A stretch of DNA of 64,000 nt, from positions 1 to 64,000 of the forward strand of contig JAKSYS010000194.1 of NCBI GenBank assembly GCA_022925895.1, in the 5' to 3' direction. Numbering within the stretch: position 1 is the stretch's first letter; each line of letters opens with the position of its first letter. This document shows positions 1 through 10,490 of the stretch, in pieces. This stretch comes from Fragilaria crotonensis (lineage: Eukaryota; Bacillariophyta; Fragilariophyceae; Fragilariales; Fragilariaceae). Under the pieces are notes generated by a model that was not told the DNA's origin, searched no databases, and saw nothing but the letters and a program-made list of their open reading frames with translations. A program made the translations under genes and the position numbers.

Positions 1-78
1 ATCAACCTTTGTCACGAAATATTTCCGATATTACTGTATACTACTTGGATAGCTGTAATTCATTCAAGTAGTCAATCA

Positions 79-865
79 TGACACGCAAATCGAAACAGGC
101 TGGTGGTCACAAGCCATTGACGCATTACGAACGCACGAAAAAATTTGCGTCCTCGGGTATGGGACCACAACGGCTCGTTTGTCGTCGGATTCGCAGCTCC
201 CCTTTGGAAATTGTGCTTTGAGTTTGAGTGAAGCCGTCGATCCCGTCGCCACGCCGTCGGGCCACGTGTACAGTCGCGAAGCGATTGTCGAGTACTTGTT
301 GACCAAAGCTGTGGAGGTGCGACAAGCGCAAGAGAAGTATGAAGCGTATCTCAAGACCGAGCAATCGAAGGAGAAATTGAGGTGGATCAACAAAAGCGGA
401 GGCGCTGCAAGACTTTGAAGACTCTCAAAGGTGTCATCGAAGAAGAGAGCACGAGGACCCGCAGCACCTAATGCTCTGGCGAGCACCAGTTATTGGTTGG
501 CCGAGTTTCAACCGGAACATTGTTCTGAGAATCCCGATCCACCACCCGACCGACCTCCATCCCCTTGCTCTGGAGAGCCATTGCGGCGCAAGGATTTGAA
601 GGACCTGATTTTGAAACGAGAACAAGGGAAGGTAGTCTGCGCATTATCGGATAAAACGATTTCGATGCAACCGGTAGTGGCGTTAGCGAGTGGGCACGTG
701 ATTTTGAAGGAGTGCTACGACAAGTTAGTGAAACCAACAATGACAGATCCATTCACGTCCAAGAAAATGAAGGAAAAGCATGTGCTAGAGTTGCAGAAGG
801 GCAAAAGTGGATTCGCATCTAGTGGGCCGGTTGAAGCGAAGAAATACAGACCAACGATTACATAA
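79..865 (+). CDS. NOSIP: NOSIP-like U-box protein, frame broken
   Basis: Homologue of nitric-oxide-synthase-interacting protein, a U-box E3 ubiquitin ligase family also linked to the spliceosome. The start (MTRKSKQ, then HYERTKKFASSG) matches the family N-terminus. A first U-box half follows (DPVATPSGHVYSREAIVEYLL, about 235-300), then a charged linker, then SYWLAEFQP and a C-terminal half ending in MTDPFTSKKMKEKHVLELQ, typical of NOSIP. The reading frame shifts at about 170-180, about 385-400 and near 430. The last is explained if GG at 430-431 should be GGG. No GT-AG intron explains the shifts, so sequencing error or recent decay are the options. The family call is firm; the exact protein is not. 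Confidence 0.8.
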
Positions 866-1347
866 AGCGTTCCTATTATCAATGCATGCAATATTTAGCT
901 AGAATCTCCTCGTAATCCGAGGAAGCTCAGAGTCGAGCGGTGGCTTGAAGGGTAGAGCAGAAGTGAGGACAGATGTGTTGGGCTCGAGATTCCAGTTCGT
1001 GCGAAATGCTCGGAGTGCAGTACAAGTACCATTAACGTAGCAATGCAGTAGTAGTACGACGGAGTCAAGAGTCCAGAGTACTGTACGCTAGTATTACGCG
1101 GTACTCCGATTAAATTAGTTGCTGAGTCTACTACGGCGCCAACGCTACTGAGTACTAGCATTCCTACGGTCAACTCCAACGACTGCACAGAGTCGCTTGC
1201 GGCTGACAGACGCACGATTTCTGGCCAAGGCCAATCAAAGACTCAAACAAGCTCGGCAGTCCGAGTTGAAATTCATGCAAAGGTCGCAGTGCCCACGTCG
1301 TCGATCGGATCAACATCAAGTGCAGTACTGCAGAAGGTAAACGCACC
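866..1347. promoter_or_regulatory. Intergenic, GTAC-rich upstream region of the NVL-like gene
   Basis: No gene is seen. Between about 1015 and 1160 there are many GTAC words (gtgcagtacaagtacc, agagtactgtacg, gcggtactccg, gagtactagc), 190-340 bp ahead of the start at 1348. The same word family recurs upstream of most genes in the window. A promoter role is inference from position only. Confidence 0.4.
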
Positions 1348-3729
1348 ATGGCAAAAGCCAAATCTTCGTCACCGGCAGGTGTTGACACAAAGCTCCTGCA
1401 TCTCCTTCGCAAGCTTGTGAACCCATCTGGAAGCGAAGAATCTGTCGAACATGTGATCAACCGACTGAAACTCCAGTATAGAGAGTATCAACGCAAGGAT
1501 CCTTCCTGGCTACAACGGAACGTCGAAAAGGCCTTGGCTGTGATTCAGGATGACACTTCAAGCAGTAGCAATAATAAGAGATCGCTTGACGACATCGAAG
1601 AGGAACGATACGACCATGAAGCCAGGGATAGTGATGCCATTCGCCAGGCACTCAACGACGAGTCTGTCGGGATGTCACTTAATGCCGGTCTGCGAGACAA
1701 GTACAAACTACAAACAGAAAAAGAAGCGGCAGAAGAAAAGATTAAACAAGCCGACGCCCTTGCAAAAATAGCCAACAAACGCGTCAAACGGCGTAAGACT
1801 CTCCAGGATGCCCAAGTTCCCTCTCTGGCATCCTTTTTGACACCCGTCGCTCGACCGACCGAACGCTACCAAGATCTTGGTGGTTTGAACGACATTTTAC
1901 AACAAATCCGTCAGGTAATCGAGTATCCACTCATTCGTCCCGAACTGTATTACCATTTGGGAGTGGATCCGCCTCGTGGTGTCTTGTTGCGAGGACCGCC
2001 CGGATGCGGCAAGTCACACTTGGCCAACGCCATTGCAGGCCAAATGGGACTTCCCTTTTTTCGCGTTTCGGCACCCGAATTGGTATCGGGCATGTCGGGA
2101 GAATCAGAGGGTCGGATACGAGACTTGTTCCAGGCAGCATCCGATCTGGCGCCGTCGCTCATATTCTTGGACGAACTGGACGCGATCGCCCCCAAGCGAA
2201 GCGAAGGGGGATCTTCAAGGGGGATGGAAAAACGTATGGTGGCGCAATTGTTAACCTCCATGGATATGGTGGCGCCCAAGTATAACCGGAACCAAGCGGC
2301 AGTCATCATACTCGGGGCGACCAACCGACCGGATGCGATGGATCCAGCCTTGCGACGAGCAGGACGGTTTGATAAAGAGATTCTGTTGGGTGTTCCAGAC
2401 GAAGCTGCGCGATTTGCCATCTTGAAGACAATGACTAAGGGAATGCGCCTGAGTGGAGATTTTGATTTTAAAAAGCTGGCTCGATTAACTCCCGGGTATG
2501 TGGGAGCGGATGTTAGGTCCTTGACCAAAGAGGCTGCAGTGATTGCAATCAATCGTATCTTTAGGGATGTGCTCAGCGATGATATCATGCCCAGTAAACA
2601 GTGGCTGCTTCTGCAGAATAGTGACGCCGATGCTGATCAATCTATGACAAATGTTGATCAACCTGAATCGGATGACATTGAGCATCCCGAATCAACTGGT
2701 GTTGTGGCGCCCCTCTCGACCGAAGAAATGGATCCGCTGTACGTGACAATGGACGACTTTCTTCAAGCCGTGCCTCTTGTTCAACCGTCAAGCAAACGAG
2801 AGGGTTTCGCAACTGTTCCAGATGTCTCCTGGAATGACATTGGCGCTCTTACTAGCGTCAGAGAAGAGTTGACGCTCTCAGTCTTAGAACCCATTCGAAA
2901 TCCCGAAAAGTTTGCCACGCTCGGCCTGTCACTTCCAGCTGGAGTATTACTGTATGGACCTCCAGGTTGTGGCAAAACTCTTCTCGCAAAGGCAATCGCC
3001 AATGAATCAGGTTGTAACTTCTTATCCGTCAAGGGTCCGGAACTCCTAGACAAGTACGTGGGCGAATCGGAGCGGGCCGTGCGTGTCGTCTTTGAACGCG
3101 CTCGAAGTTCCAGTCCATGCGTCGTCTTTTTCGACGAAGTGGATTCACTGTGCCCCAAACGCGGAAGTGACGGCGGTGGTGGGGGTGGAGTGTCGGAGCG
3201 TGTCGTCAATCAGTTACTGACGGAAATGGATGGACTGGAGAGTCGACGTTCCGTCTTTGTCATTGCCGCTACCAATAGACCAGAACTAATTGACCCCGCC
3301 ATGATGAGGCCAGGTCGACTGGACAAGCTTCTCTATGTTCCACTTCCGACTCCCGACGATCGATCTTCGATTCTTCGCGCCTTGACGGGGAAGATTCGAC
3401 TCGCAGACGACGTTGATTTGACTGAGATTGGTCACTCATCTCGAGCCGATGGGTACTCGGGAGCTGACTGTGCTGCCTTGCTGAGGGAAGCCGGACTCGC
3501 TGTGCTCAAGCAATCCATGGTGGCACCGGATACGGAACTCCGCATAAGCAGAAAGCACTTTGATTATGCCTTTGATCATGTCCTGCCTTCCGTTTCGAAA
3601 CGAGATCAAGCTCAATATGACAAACTCCGCAATCGCATGGCCCGTGCGAGGAGTCGAGCTGTGACGGAACAGCCGGCGGAAGTAAAATCCGAGGAATCTA
3701 TGGCTGCAGCGGCAGCTGAGTCCAGCTAG
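1348..3729 (+). CDS. NVL: NVL/Rix7-type double AAA+ ATPase
   Basis: Uninterrupted 793-residue ORF starting at an ATG. It has two AAA+ modules. The first has Walker A GPPGCGKS at about residue 216 and Walker B IFLDELDA at about 272. The second has Walker A GPPGCGKT at about 537 and Walker B VVFFDEVDS at about 592. A charged N-terminal region of about 170 residues with a basic patch (KRVKRRK) and an acidic linker between the modules are typical of the nuclear VCP-like/Rix7 branch rather than of CDC48. Family members act in the nucleus or nucleolus to release assembly factors such as Nsa1 from pre-60S ribosomes. CDC48 itself is the main alternative, but the N domain does not look like CDC48. No intron is needed. 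Confidence 0.9.
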   Translation: MAKAKSSSPAGVDTKLLHLLRKLVNPSGSEESVEHVINRLKLQYREYQRKDPSWLQRNVEKALAVIQDDTSSSSNNKRSLDDIEEERYDHEARDSDAIRQALNDESVGMSLNAGLRDKYKLQTEKEAAEEKIKQADALAKIANKRVKRRKTLQDAQVPSLASFLTPVARPTERYQDLGGLNDILQQIRQVIEYPLIRPELYYHLGVDPPRGVLLRGPPGCGKSHLANAIAGQMGLPFFRVSAPELVSGMSGESEGRIRDLFQAASDLAPSLIFLDELDAIAPKRSEGGSSRGMEKRMVAQLLTSMDMVAPKYNRNQAAVIILGATNRPDAMDPALRRAGRFDKEILLGVPDEAARFAILKTMTKGMRLSGDFDFKKLARLTPGYVGADVRSLTKEAAVIAINRIFRDVLSDDIMPSKQWLLLQNSDADADQSMTNVDQPESDDIEHPESTGVVAPLSTEEMDPLYVTMDDFLQAVPLVQPSSKREGFATVPDVSWNDIGALTSVREELTLSVLEPIRNPEKFATLGLSLPAGVLLYGPPGCGKTLLAKAIANESGCNFLSVKGPELLDKYVGESERAVRVVFERARSSSPCVVFFDEVDSLCPKRGSDGGGGGGVSERVVNQLLTEMDGLESRRSVFVIAATNRPELIDPAMMRPGRLDKLLYVPLPTPDDRSSILRALTGKIRLADDVDLTEIGHSSRADGYSGADCAALLREAGLAVLKQSMVAPDTELRISRKHFDYAFDHVLPSVSKRDQAQYDKLRNRMARARSRAVTEQPAEVKSEESMAAAAAESS

Positions 3730-3830
3730 GTATGGGCCTTGACGCCTGCGGCGTATCCACATTCATGCTGATTTCCAAACTGAAGCTATGTCACCCAAAT
3801 CGATGATCTAGTTCGTACTTCATACAAATG

Positions 3831-4685
3831 CTATTGTTCTCTAACTTTAGCCAAGAGTCTTTCAATTTGGTCATTTGTCAGCTTGTGAATACCTCGTTTC
3901 TTGCTTACCACCATTACTTCTAGCCACGCATTGTCAAGTGGTTCATTCTCACCCAGTGACGTTTCTAATACTGCTTTGGCCAGAATTACCAGTGCGTCTG
4001 CCAATGTCGTCTCGGTTGTTTCGGCTCGTTGGTGTTGCTGCAGCAGAAGCAGTTGGGTGGTTCGTCGCAACTCTTCCACACTACTGCTACTGCCTCCCAC
4101 GAAATGAAGCCTCGCATCGGCATTCACTGTAACGACGGCACCACTCGGGTCTGTTTGTAGGATGCGGTATGGTGATACAATGACCATCGTGGACCCGAAT
4201 GGTCGCAGTCCACCGCCAAAGGAATGACGCTGACAGGACATGGCAATGGAACTGGCAATTTGGAGTTCGGTCAAGGCGGAGCCGTACAATCGTCTGTTAT
4301 TGTCTTGCTGTTCGTAGACTTTGGATAACAAGGCGAGTGAATCACTAACCACTCCGCTTAAACAAACGGCAGTCGTGTCCGAGAGCGGAATCAATCGATT
4401 TTGAATCTTTCGAGAGGGTTTTGCATTCATGATGATCGTTATTTCATCATCAGTGCCCTGCGGTGGTTTCCAAATGACGCAGGGGGAGGAATGTGTTGCA
4501 GCAAGTGAGGCGTATTCCACTTGCAGCAAACGACCGTCGGGAGTGAATTGTGGGGTTGTCATATCGTAATTGTACGCATTGTAATTCTGATTGGTGGAAC
4601 TGACACTAGTAACAACACAGGGAGAAAGGAGAAGCAACAACCGCAACATGCAGCGAATGGTGAGACACGATGTGCTCATGGCCAT
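3831..4685 (-). CDS. Proteasome alpha-subunit-like protein with signal peptide
   Basis: A complete 284-residue ORF. After about 30 residues comes the 20S proteasome alpha signature: YDMTTPQFTPDGRLLQVEYA, which matches the family pattern YDxxxxxFSPEGRLxQVEYA. It is followed by the Ntn-fold core, including CQRHSFGGGLRPFGSTMVIV where alpha subunits carry their conserved RPFG segment. Unlike a normal alpha subunit, the protein starts with a hydrophobic stretch (MLRLLLLLSPCVVTSVSS) after a short polar lead, which looks like an ER signal peptide. No ASAF-type motif follows, so plastid import is not suggested. Alpha subunits have no catalytic Thr. It is divergent, with a Q- and S-rich insertion near residues 200-220. 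It could be a cytosolic alpha paralogue if translation starts later, at the Met of YDMTT. Confidence 0.75.
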   Translation of the reverse strand: MAMSTSCLTIRCMLRLLLLLSPCVVTSVSSTNQNYNAYNYDMTTPQFTPDGRLLQVEYASLAATHSSPCVIWKPPQGTDDEITIIMNAKPSRKIQNRLIPLSDTTAVCLSGVVSDSLALLSKVYEQQDNNRRLYGSALTELQIASSIAMSCQRHSFGGGLRPFGSTMVIVSPYRILQTDPSGAVVTVNADARLHFVGGSSSSVEELRRTTQLLLLQQHQRAETTETTLADALVILAKAVLETSLGENEPLDNAWLEVMVVSKKRGIHKLTNDQIERLLAKVREQ

Positions 4686-5163
4686 GGTGAGTTTAAGAAC
4701 GTCAATAATGGCTCATTTAGTTAAAAACATGTACTGTAGTACCGTAGTACCATTCACGCCTGTTACTTGCACCAGGTACAGTACAAGTACCAATCTACCG
4801 GTACTTCGTCACAGTACGCGGAGTGTACAGCCGTATGTATTACTGTGTATGCTATATTCATAAACTGGCGGCTTAAAAAACCCAGTACATAGTACATAGT
4901 ACATCTATACGTACTGTCACCGTAATACAGTAGATTTAGTGGGTGCCGCCGCCCGCCGCTCGCCGCTCCACTGCCTCTACTAACCCCAGCAGTACTACAG
5001 TAAAGTACGACTACTGGAGTATCATACTCGGTACGGAAAGTGGAAAGGATTCAAAAGATCGAAGATCCGACATCCGACCAGAGAACAACAGAGGAGAGAA
5101 CCCTCTGTCCATCACGTTCTTTCACAAGCAAACAATGCTCACACACTAACGTACAATTATGGC
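4686..5163. promoter_or_regulatory. Divergent intergenic region packed with GTAC words
   Basis: This 478-bp region separates two genes transcribed away from each other. At 4730-4825 I count eight GTAC tetramers in roughly 95 bp (ctgtagtaccgtagtacc, caggtacagtacaagtacc, accggtacttcg, cagtacgcgg). A second cluster at about 4885-5035 includes cagtacatagtacatagtac. A shared bidirectional promoter is a reasonable inference. Confidence 0.45.
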
Positions 5164-6732
5164 ATGATGAAATCATTGACGCTTTTCCTTCTGTCCATCC
5201 TCCCTCCAGCTGACTCCTTCCACATACGAATAACACCACAACGAACTCCAACTGCAATCTTTGAGAAGAATGAACTCACACGACGTCAAATTCTTTCAAT
5301 CCCCAACAGTATCGTTGGCATTTCCTTGCTAGGGCTGTCTCGACCAGTAAACGCCCGTGGCCTGGTGCAATTTCCTTGCAATGAACCATTGGGAAACACC
5401 TACCATTTCATGTGTGCAGGTCAATCGCTTTTGGATCAACAAGATATTTGGTCGACCAACCCCCTCTTTGTTACAAACCGCGAAGCTGCACTCTCCGACC
5501 TTGGCATAGAACAAGTCGAAGACTCTATCGCACGAGTGCTCATCGCCAACAACATCAATCCAAGTATCATTCGATACGCCATCGCCGCCTCCAGTACCGA
5601 CACTACCAACCTTGTCGCGCGCGCCTTGAATGTGGGTCGCGACAAGTTGGTGCCCGAATTCAATTATTTGGAACCTCGCGCTATCGGAGCGTGGGATACG
5701 ACATCACGGTCGTCGACCGAACCGGCCGTGTGGGCCATGGACGCTATGGAAGCGGGACGCGATGGACTTGGTGGCAGACCCCCGCCCAAGGATGATGGTA
5801 CGCCCCATGAACGATTGGCCGATGTGGCGGTGCGATTGCGACAATTGTTGTCCGTTCTGGAAACGCAGTATTCGGGTGATGCCGTCCTGCTAGTGGCGTG
5901 TGATGGAACGACATTGGCGTTGTTGTCTTGTATGATGGCAGGTATTCCGTTTGAGCATGTACATGAGTTGGAATACAAGCCAGGAGAAGTGCGATTGAAT
6001 GTGACAATGGATTCGACGCTCGCCTTATGGGAGGAGCGAAAAGCAGCTGGACTGGTCGACTACAATAAAGTCATTGAAAAAGGAAAAGTTGAATTAGATC
6101 GACTACGGGGAATGGATGACATTGTGTCTCTCAAGGATCAGCGGATTGATGAAGAACAGCGAGAATTGGAAGCTGTCTATCAAAAGGAACAGAAAGTGAA
6201 ACGACGCATTGAAACCGAGGAACGATTGGCTCGACAAGAACGAGCCCAAAGAGTTGCTGCGGAACCATCAACTGTGCCCCCCACGGCGGCGGCTGGCGTC
6301 GGTCTAGGCTTGATGGCTGCAGCCGTTGTGGTGAACAGCGCTGAAAAAAGTCCAGAGCCGTTGTCGAGCCTGGAGCGTGTGACGCCACCGCTAGACGAGA
6401 CTCTGCCAGAACCGATCGAAGAGCCGCCTTTGCGTGTGGAAGACACATTCCTAGCGCCTCCGCGAGAAGATCGAGTATTTGACCCAAAATTAGACGTGGT
6501 GCAAAAGTCATCTAAACCCTTGCCGTGGACGGCTTCGCCTAGCAGTTTCCCAGACTTTGAGGCAAGAGCAGATCTCGGGACTCCCATGGCACCAACTGTA
6601 GCAACGTCCAGTTCTCGGGTGACAGCAGAACAAGCTATGGAGGACTATTTGAATCAAGATGATGGTGGGGAGGGTTGGCTTCAAGTCATGTCGGAGTTGC
6701 TGGATGCCGGAGGTGACGACGACGAGCAATAG
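5164..6732 (+). CDS. Plastid-targeted histidine-phosphatase-like protein, probably inactive
   Basis: 522 residues in one ORF. The N-terminus is a signal peptide ending ADS-F (FHIRI follows), an ASAF-like plastid entry signal. A second element, TRRQILSIPNSIVGISLLGL ending PVNA, resembles a twin-arginine thylakoid signal. The body (TYHFMCAGQSLLDQ, NPLFVTNREAALSDLG) aligns with the phosphoglycerate-mutase/histidine-phosphatase fold. However, the catalytic RHG triplet reads CAG, and the late HG motif reads ACDGTTLALL, so both key histidines are absent. The C-terminal third has a charged helical stretch (EEQRELEAVYQKEQKVKRR), a hydrophobic segment (AAAGVGLGLMAAAVVV) and an acidic tail. The fold assignment is fairly sure; lack of activity is inferred from the missing residues. 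Confidence 0.7.
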   Translation: MMKSLTLFLLSILPPADSFHIRITPQRTPTAIFEKNELTRRQILSIPNSIVGISLLGLSRPVNARGLVQFPCNEPLGNTYHFMCAGQSLLDQQDIWSTNPLFVTNREAALSDLGIEQVEDSIARVLIANNINPSIIRYAIAASSTDTTNLVARALNVGRDKLVPEFNYLEPRAIGAWDTTSRSSTEPAVWAMDAMEAGRDGLGGRPPPKDDGTPHERLADVAVRLRQLLSVLETQYSGDAVLLVACDGTTLALLSCMMAGIPFEHVHELEYKPGEVRLNVTMDSTLALWEERKAAGLVDYNKVIEKGKVELDRLRGMDDIVSLKDQRIDEEQRELEAVYQKEQKVKRRIETEERLARQERAQRVAAEPSTVPPTAAAGVGLGLMAAAVVVNSAEKSPEPLSSLERVTPPLDETLPEPIEEPPLRVEDTFLAPPREDRVFDPKLDVVQKSSKPLPWTASPSSFPDFEARADLGTPMAPTVATSSSRVTAEQAMEDYLNQDDGGEGWLQVMSELLDAGGDDDEQ

Positions 6733-7953
6733 GCCCTTGCAATTGAAGTAAAGTAGATTTTCCACCGCCTGGCTGGCTAACCTACCGGTAGTTATGTTTG
6801 TGTAGGTCTTGCATTATTCAACTAGTAGGTCGTGGTCTTCCTACGAGCTCGGTGGGGTTTTCACGTCCTCCTCGTCTTAGTCAGGTCTGACGTCCAGTCA
6901 AGGTTCATGGCGCACCCTTCCGCCAGTGGAGAGGGAGGATAGTAGTCGTGCCGAGTGTCGAGTCGTGTGTAAGTATTTCGGTGGATGCGTCGTGGCCATT
7001 GTCTGAGTAGCACTCCGAGTACTTGTCCAGTACGTACAGTACGTAGTACATTTACCAAGTTTGACAGTCAAGTGCAAGTACCGGTACTCGTACCAGGTGC
7101 TTGGTACCGTATGACATACCAAGCTCACTCCAAATGCGAATCGTTCGGCAAGTACAAGTACTCGAGTACTGCGTGGAAAAGCAGAATGCACGAATGCACG
7201 ACTGCAGGACGAACGACCTTCTGTTTTGGTGAGAATGGATGCCGAAGGCCGAATGCGAAGTCGCGCGCAATGTTGTCTACAATGCTCGTCGCTGGTCGCT
7301 GGTACTGGTACGACACTTCCGGCTCTCCGAATTCTACGAAGTCAGTACTGCACATTACTGGAGTGTTGCTCGCGTACTCCCGTTTTGTGCATTTTCCGAG
7401 CAGCATTCTTCGATGACAGCGCTCGGAGAGAACATGTCTGCGATCCATACGTCTGAATTCTGAATCGGGAGCCAAGTCATTTGTCGCTGCATTCCCGAGA
7501 AGCCAATCACGAGCAGAAGTGTAACTCCAAAACGTGTATACGGTATACGTACAAGTTCCAGTGTTCGTACCGGTGTCACGAAGTTCGAGGAACGTGAGTC
7601 AGTCAAGCGTATGTTTGTCTGACCAAATTTCATTGAATTGTCCAAAACCCAAGTTGGATTTCTTCCACAACGATTGTCTGCGCCACGAATCAAAAAAATC
7701 GAAGGAAGACTTGGTTATCCCGCTCGTGCTTGTTGTAGCGTTTTAGCGTGTTGCGTTTCCACAGCGGCTGTGTCCAGCACAGATAATGAAACGCATATTG
7801 AGTACGAGTACACAACGACGACAGCAACCAACGTTTATTCGTTGATGAGACTGACCGAGTAACACTTTCTAACCCAGTTTCAGGAGGTTTCTATTCACTT
7901 CTTGAACACTTTTCATTCCAGTTTGCAGGTGCATTCAATAGAAAGCAGTTATC
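6733..7953. promoter_or_regulatory. Long intergenic region with two GTAC clusters
   Basis: About 1.2 kb without a convincing gene; the short ORFs here match nothing I recognise. GTAC words cluster at 7018-7160 (cagtacgtacagtacgtagtac, ccggtactcgtaccagg, caagtactcgagtactgcg), at about 7300 (ctggtactggtacgac) and at 7535-7570. It probably contains the HECT gene promoter and 5' leader. The region just before 7954 (cagtttgcaggtg) could hide a 5' UTR splice site. Confidence 0.35.
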
Positions 7954-10490
7954 ATGCCGATCTTTCGAATCATGGGAGGAAATGCCTCCGCGAATCAGCA
8001 GCAACAGCAGCAGCAACAGCAGCAACAGCAACAGCAGCAGCCTGAACAACCACAGCAAAGAACAAACGCTTATCCAGGACAACGATCCTTTATGAGCTAC
8101 CCGGGTCAAGTCGGGGCTCGTATGGTCTCATCTGTACCTCCAGCACAACTCACAACAGCGCCTCAAATTCCCCCTTCATCATCTCTTCCTACTACTGTAC
8201 CACAAACGGGGAGTTTACCATCCGGCAATCTGATAGTTGCTGGGACTAGTGTGCCACAAGTGGCCTCTTCTTCTAATGATACCTCCCGTCCTGGAGCATA
8301 TGGTGTCACTAGAACTTCCGCTGGTCCAGCGCAAGTATTTCGAGTAATCGTTCCAGCAGGAGTGCAGCCGGGCTCGGAGTTTTCTGTGCACGCTGGATCT
8401 CGCCGTGTTCGAGTAAGGTGTCCTCCAACTAGCCGACCCGGGCAGAGTTTGCAGATAACCTTACCACCTGAGCCTGTCACACAGTCCACGCTGCTCAAGG
8501 CTGCATCACTGACAGCTCCCCCGGATCAAGGGCCTGGTGGAGGATACGCTCAAATGAGCCCGGACGTGGCTCAAGTGAATCGCGCGGCAGTTGACTCCGG
8601 TGGGACTGCGCAAACTTTTTTAGTCACTATCCCTCCCAACGTATACCCTGGCATGCAATTCAACGTCACCGCGGAAGGGCAACGCTTTATGGTCACCTGT
8701 CCTCCAAATGCAGGGCCCAACATGAAAGTTCGAATCGTGCCACCCACTCAACCTGAAGAGCCCCAAGCAGCTCCCAAGACTCAAGTATTTGAGGTCGTTG
8801 TCCCTCCTGGGGTTAACCCCGGACAACCTTTTACACTCATGGCCAATGAACAACGGGTCTTGGTCACGTGCCCTCCCAACGTTATGCCTGGACAAAAGAT
8901 TCGATTTCAGTTACCTGTGAATCAAGTTATTTCCAATATAAAGCTCGCCTACGAAGGCAATCAACTGTGGAGTCGAACCGTTCGTGTTCAGGACCTCAAA
9001 TTCCAATGGGTTCGAACGGAGAATGACCACGTCGTCGTGGAGGATGATGGAAAGATTGATTTCAAGGCCTCTGCCTATGTTCGGAAGATTACCTATTTGG
9101 AGGGCAATGATGCTCGCATGCGTACAGGTACCGTCGACTTTGTCCATGCTCAAGATGCAGTTGTGGATTCCAAAGTTGTGGTGGGAGACAAGACGCTGAT
9201 GAGTTACACCGATATTTCAATGATTCAGGGCAAGTCTCTAGAACAAAAGATGAGATGGTTTGAAAACCTTTGTGGCCAGTTGACATCTCCGTGGGAAGAT
9301 GGTCACATCAAATTGGTGGTCCGAAGACAGTCGCTTCTCTACGACTCAGTCGATGCAATCATGTCCCTTGGCCGCGATGATCTTCGAAAACGGTGGCGAT
9401 TTGAATTTCTTGGTGAACCTGGTGTTGATGCAGGTGGTTTGGCGCGAGAATGGTTTGAACTTATATCCGCCGAAATTTTTGACCCCGATCGTGGGTTGTG
9501 GCTCAACTCGACTCAGAATCAAATGTGCATGACGATTAATCCTGCCAGCAGTACGTATTACTGGAAGCTCGCTTGCAGCTATATTCCTGGTTTTTGTGCT
9601 GTCCATTTCTAACTTGCTTGATCTTTCCATACACTAGGTATTTCATGCCCTGACGACCACCTCGTTTACTTCCGATTTCTGGGCCGTGTGATCGGCCGTG
9701 CGTTGTTTGATCGTCAGCTGATCAAAGGACACATGGTTCGACATATTTACAAGCATTTGTTGGGTTGGCCCATCTCGTTTGCAGACATTGAACACGAAGA
9801 CTATGAGTACTACCAGTCGCTCAAAAAGCTCGCGAACATGGAAGACGTGTCCCTCATGTGCCTAGACTTTACGGCTACTGAGGAGACTCTGGGTATTCGT
9901 ACTGAAGTTGAACTAGTTGAGAAGGGTGCCATGAAAGAGGTAACCAACGAGAATATTCCCGAGTACCTTGAGGCAAACCTCAAGTACAGAATGCTTGACC
10001 GAACCAAGCCTCAAATGGCGGAACTGCTCTTCGGTTTCTTTGATGTTATTCCTGAACCGGCGCTGACTATTTTTGATCCGCACGAGCTGGAACTGATGCT
10101 GTGCGGTTTGCCTACGATTGATATGGATGACTGGAAATCTCACACCGTTTATTCGGGTTGCTATGAATCTAAGGGCAAGGATCATCAAGTCGTCACCTGG
10201 TTCTGGGAGATTGTGAGGGACGACTTTGATCAAGAGATGAAGGCTCGCCTCCTTCAATTTGTGACTGGTACCTCGGTGTCCCCGCCAGAGGTTTTGCGGT
10301 GCTGCAAGGCAGCGATGGAAATATTAAAAAGTTTGCAATTCATGGCGTCGACCAAAAGACATATACATTCCCAAGAGCACACACATGCTTCAATCGACTC
10401 GATCTGCCCGACTACACATCCAAAAAAGATATGTTGGAGAAACTGAAGATCGCAGTCACTACCTCGGCCATTGGCTTTGGTTTGGAGTAA
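7954..10490 (+). CDS. HECT E3 ubiquitin ligase with polyQ and three beta-repeats
   Basis: The first exon is 7954-9550. A GT-AG intron at 9551-9637 (gtacgt to cactag) restores NPASS-ISCPDD across the junction, and the gene ends at 10490. The N-terminus carries a run of about 15 Gln (CAG/CAA, from residue 15). Three copies of a 40-50-residue repeat follow near residues 127, 219 and 277, each with a VxVPxGVxPGxxF then VxCPPxxxPGxxxxxxLP pattern. The HECT domain starts near residue 459 (YDSVDAIM, GVDAGGLAREWFELIS) and ends with TYTFPRAHTCFNRLDLP, whose Cys (codon at about 10386) would carry the ubiquitin thioester, then GFGLE. The frame breaks at 10275-10276, where GG instead of GGG removes one base; the downstream frame completes the domain. 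Substrates are unknown; the layout is NEDD4-like without obvious WW or C2 domains. Confidence 0.88.

Noticed and set aside
1950-2588. 212-codon minus-strand ORF inside the NVL-like gene
   Set aside because: It is a shadow of the conserved AAA module on the plus strand.
10271-10490. HECT gene as a truncated pseudogene
   Set aside because: The catalytic-Cys segment is fully conserved in the next frame and a single missing G in a GGG run explains the break.
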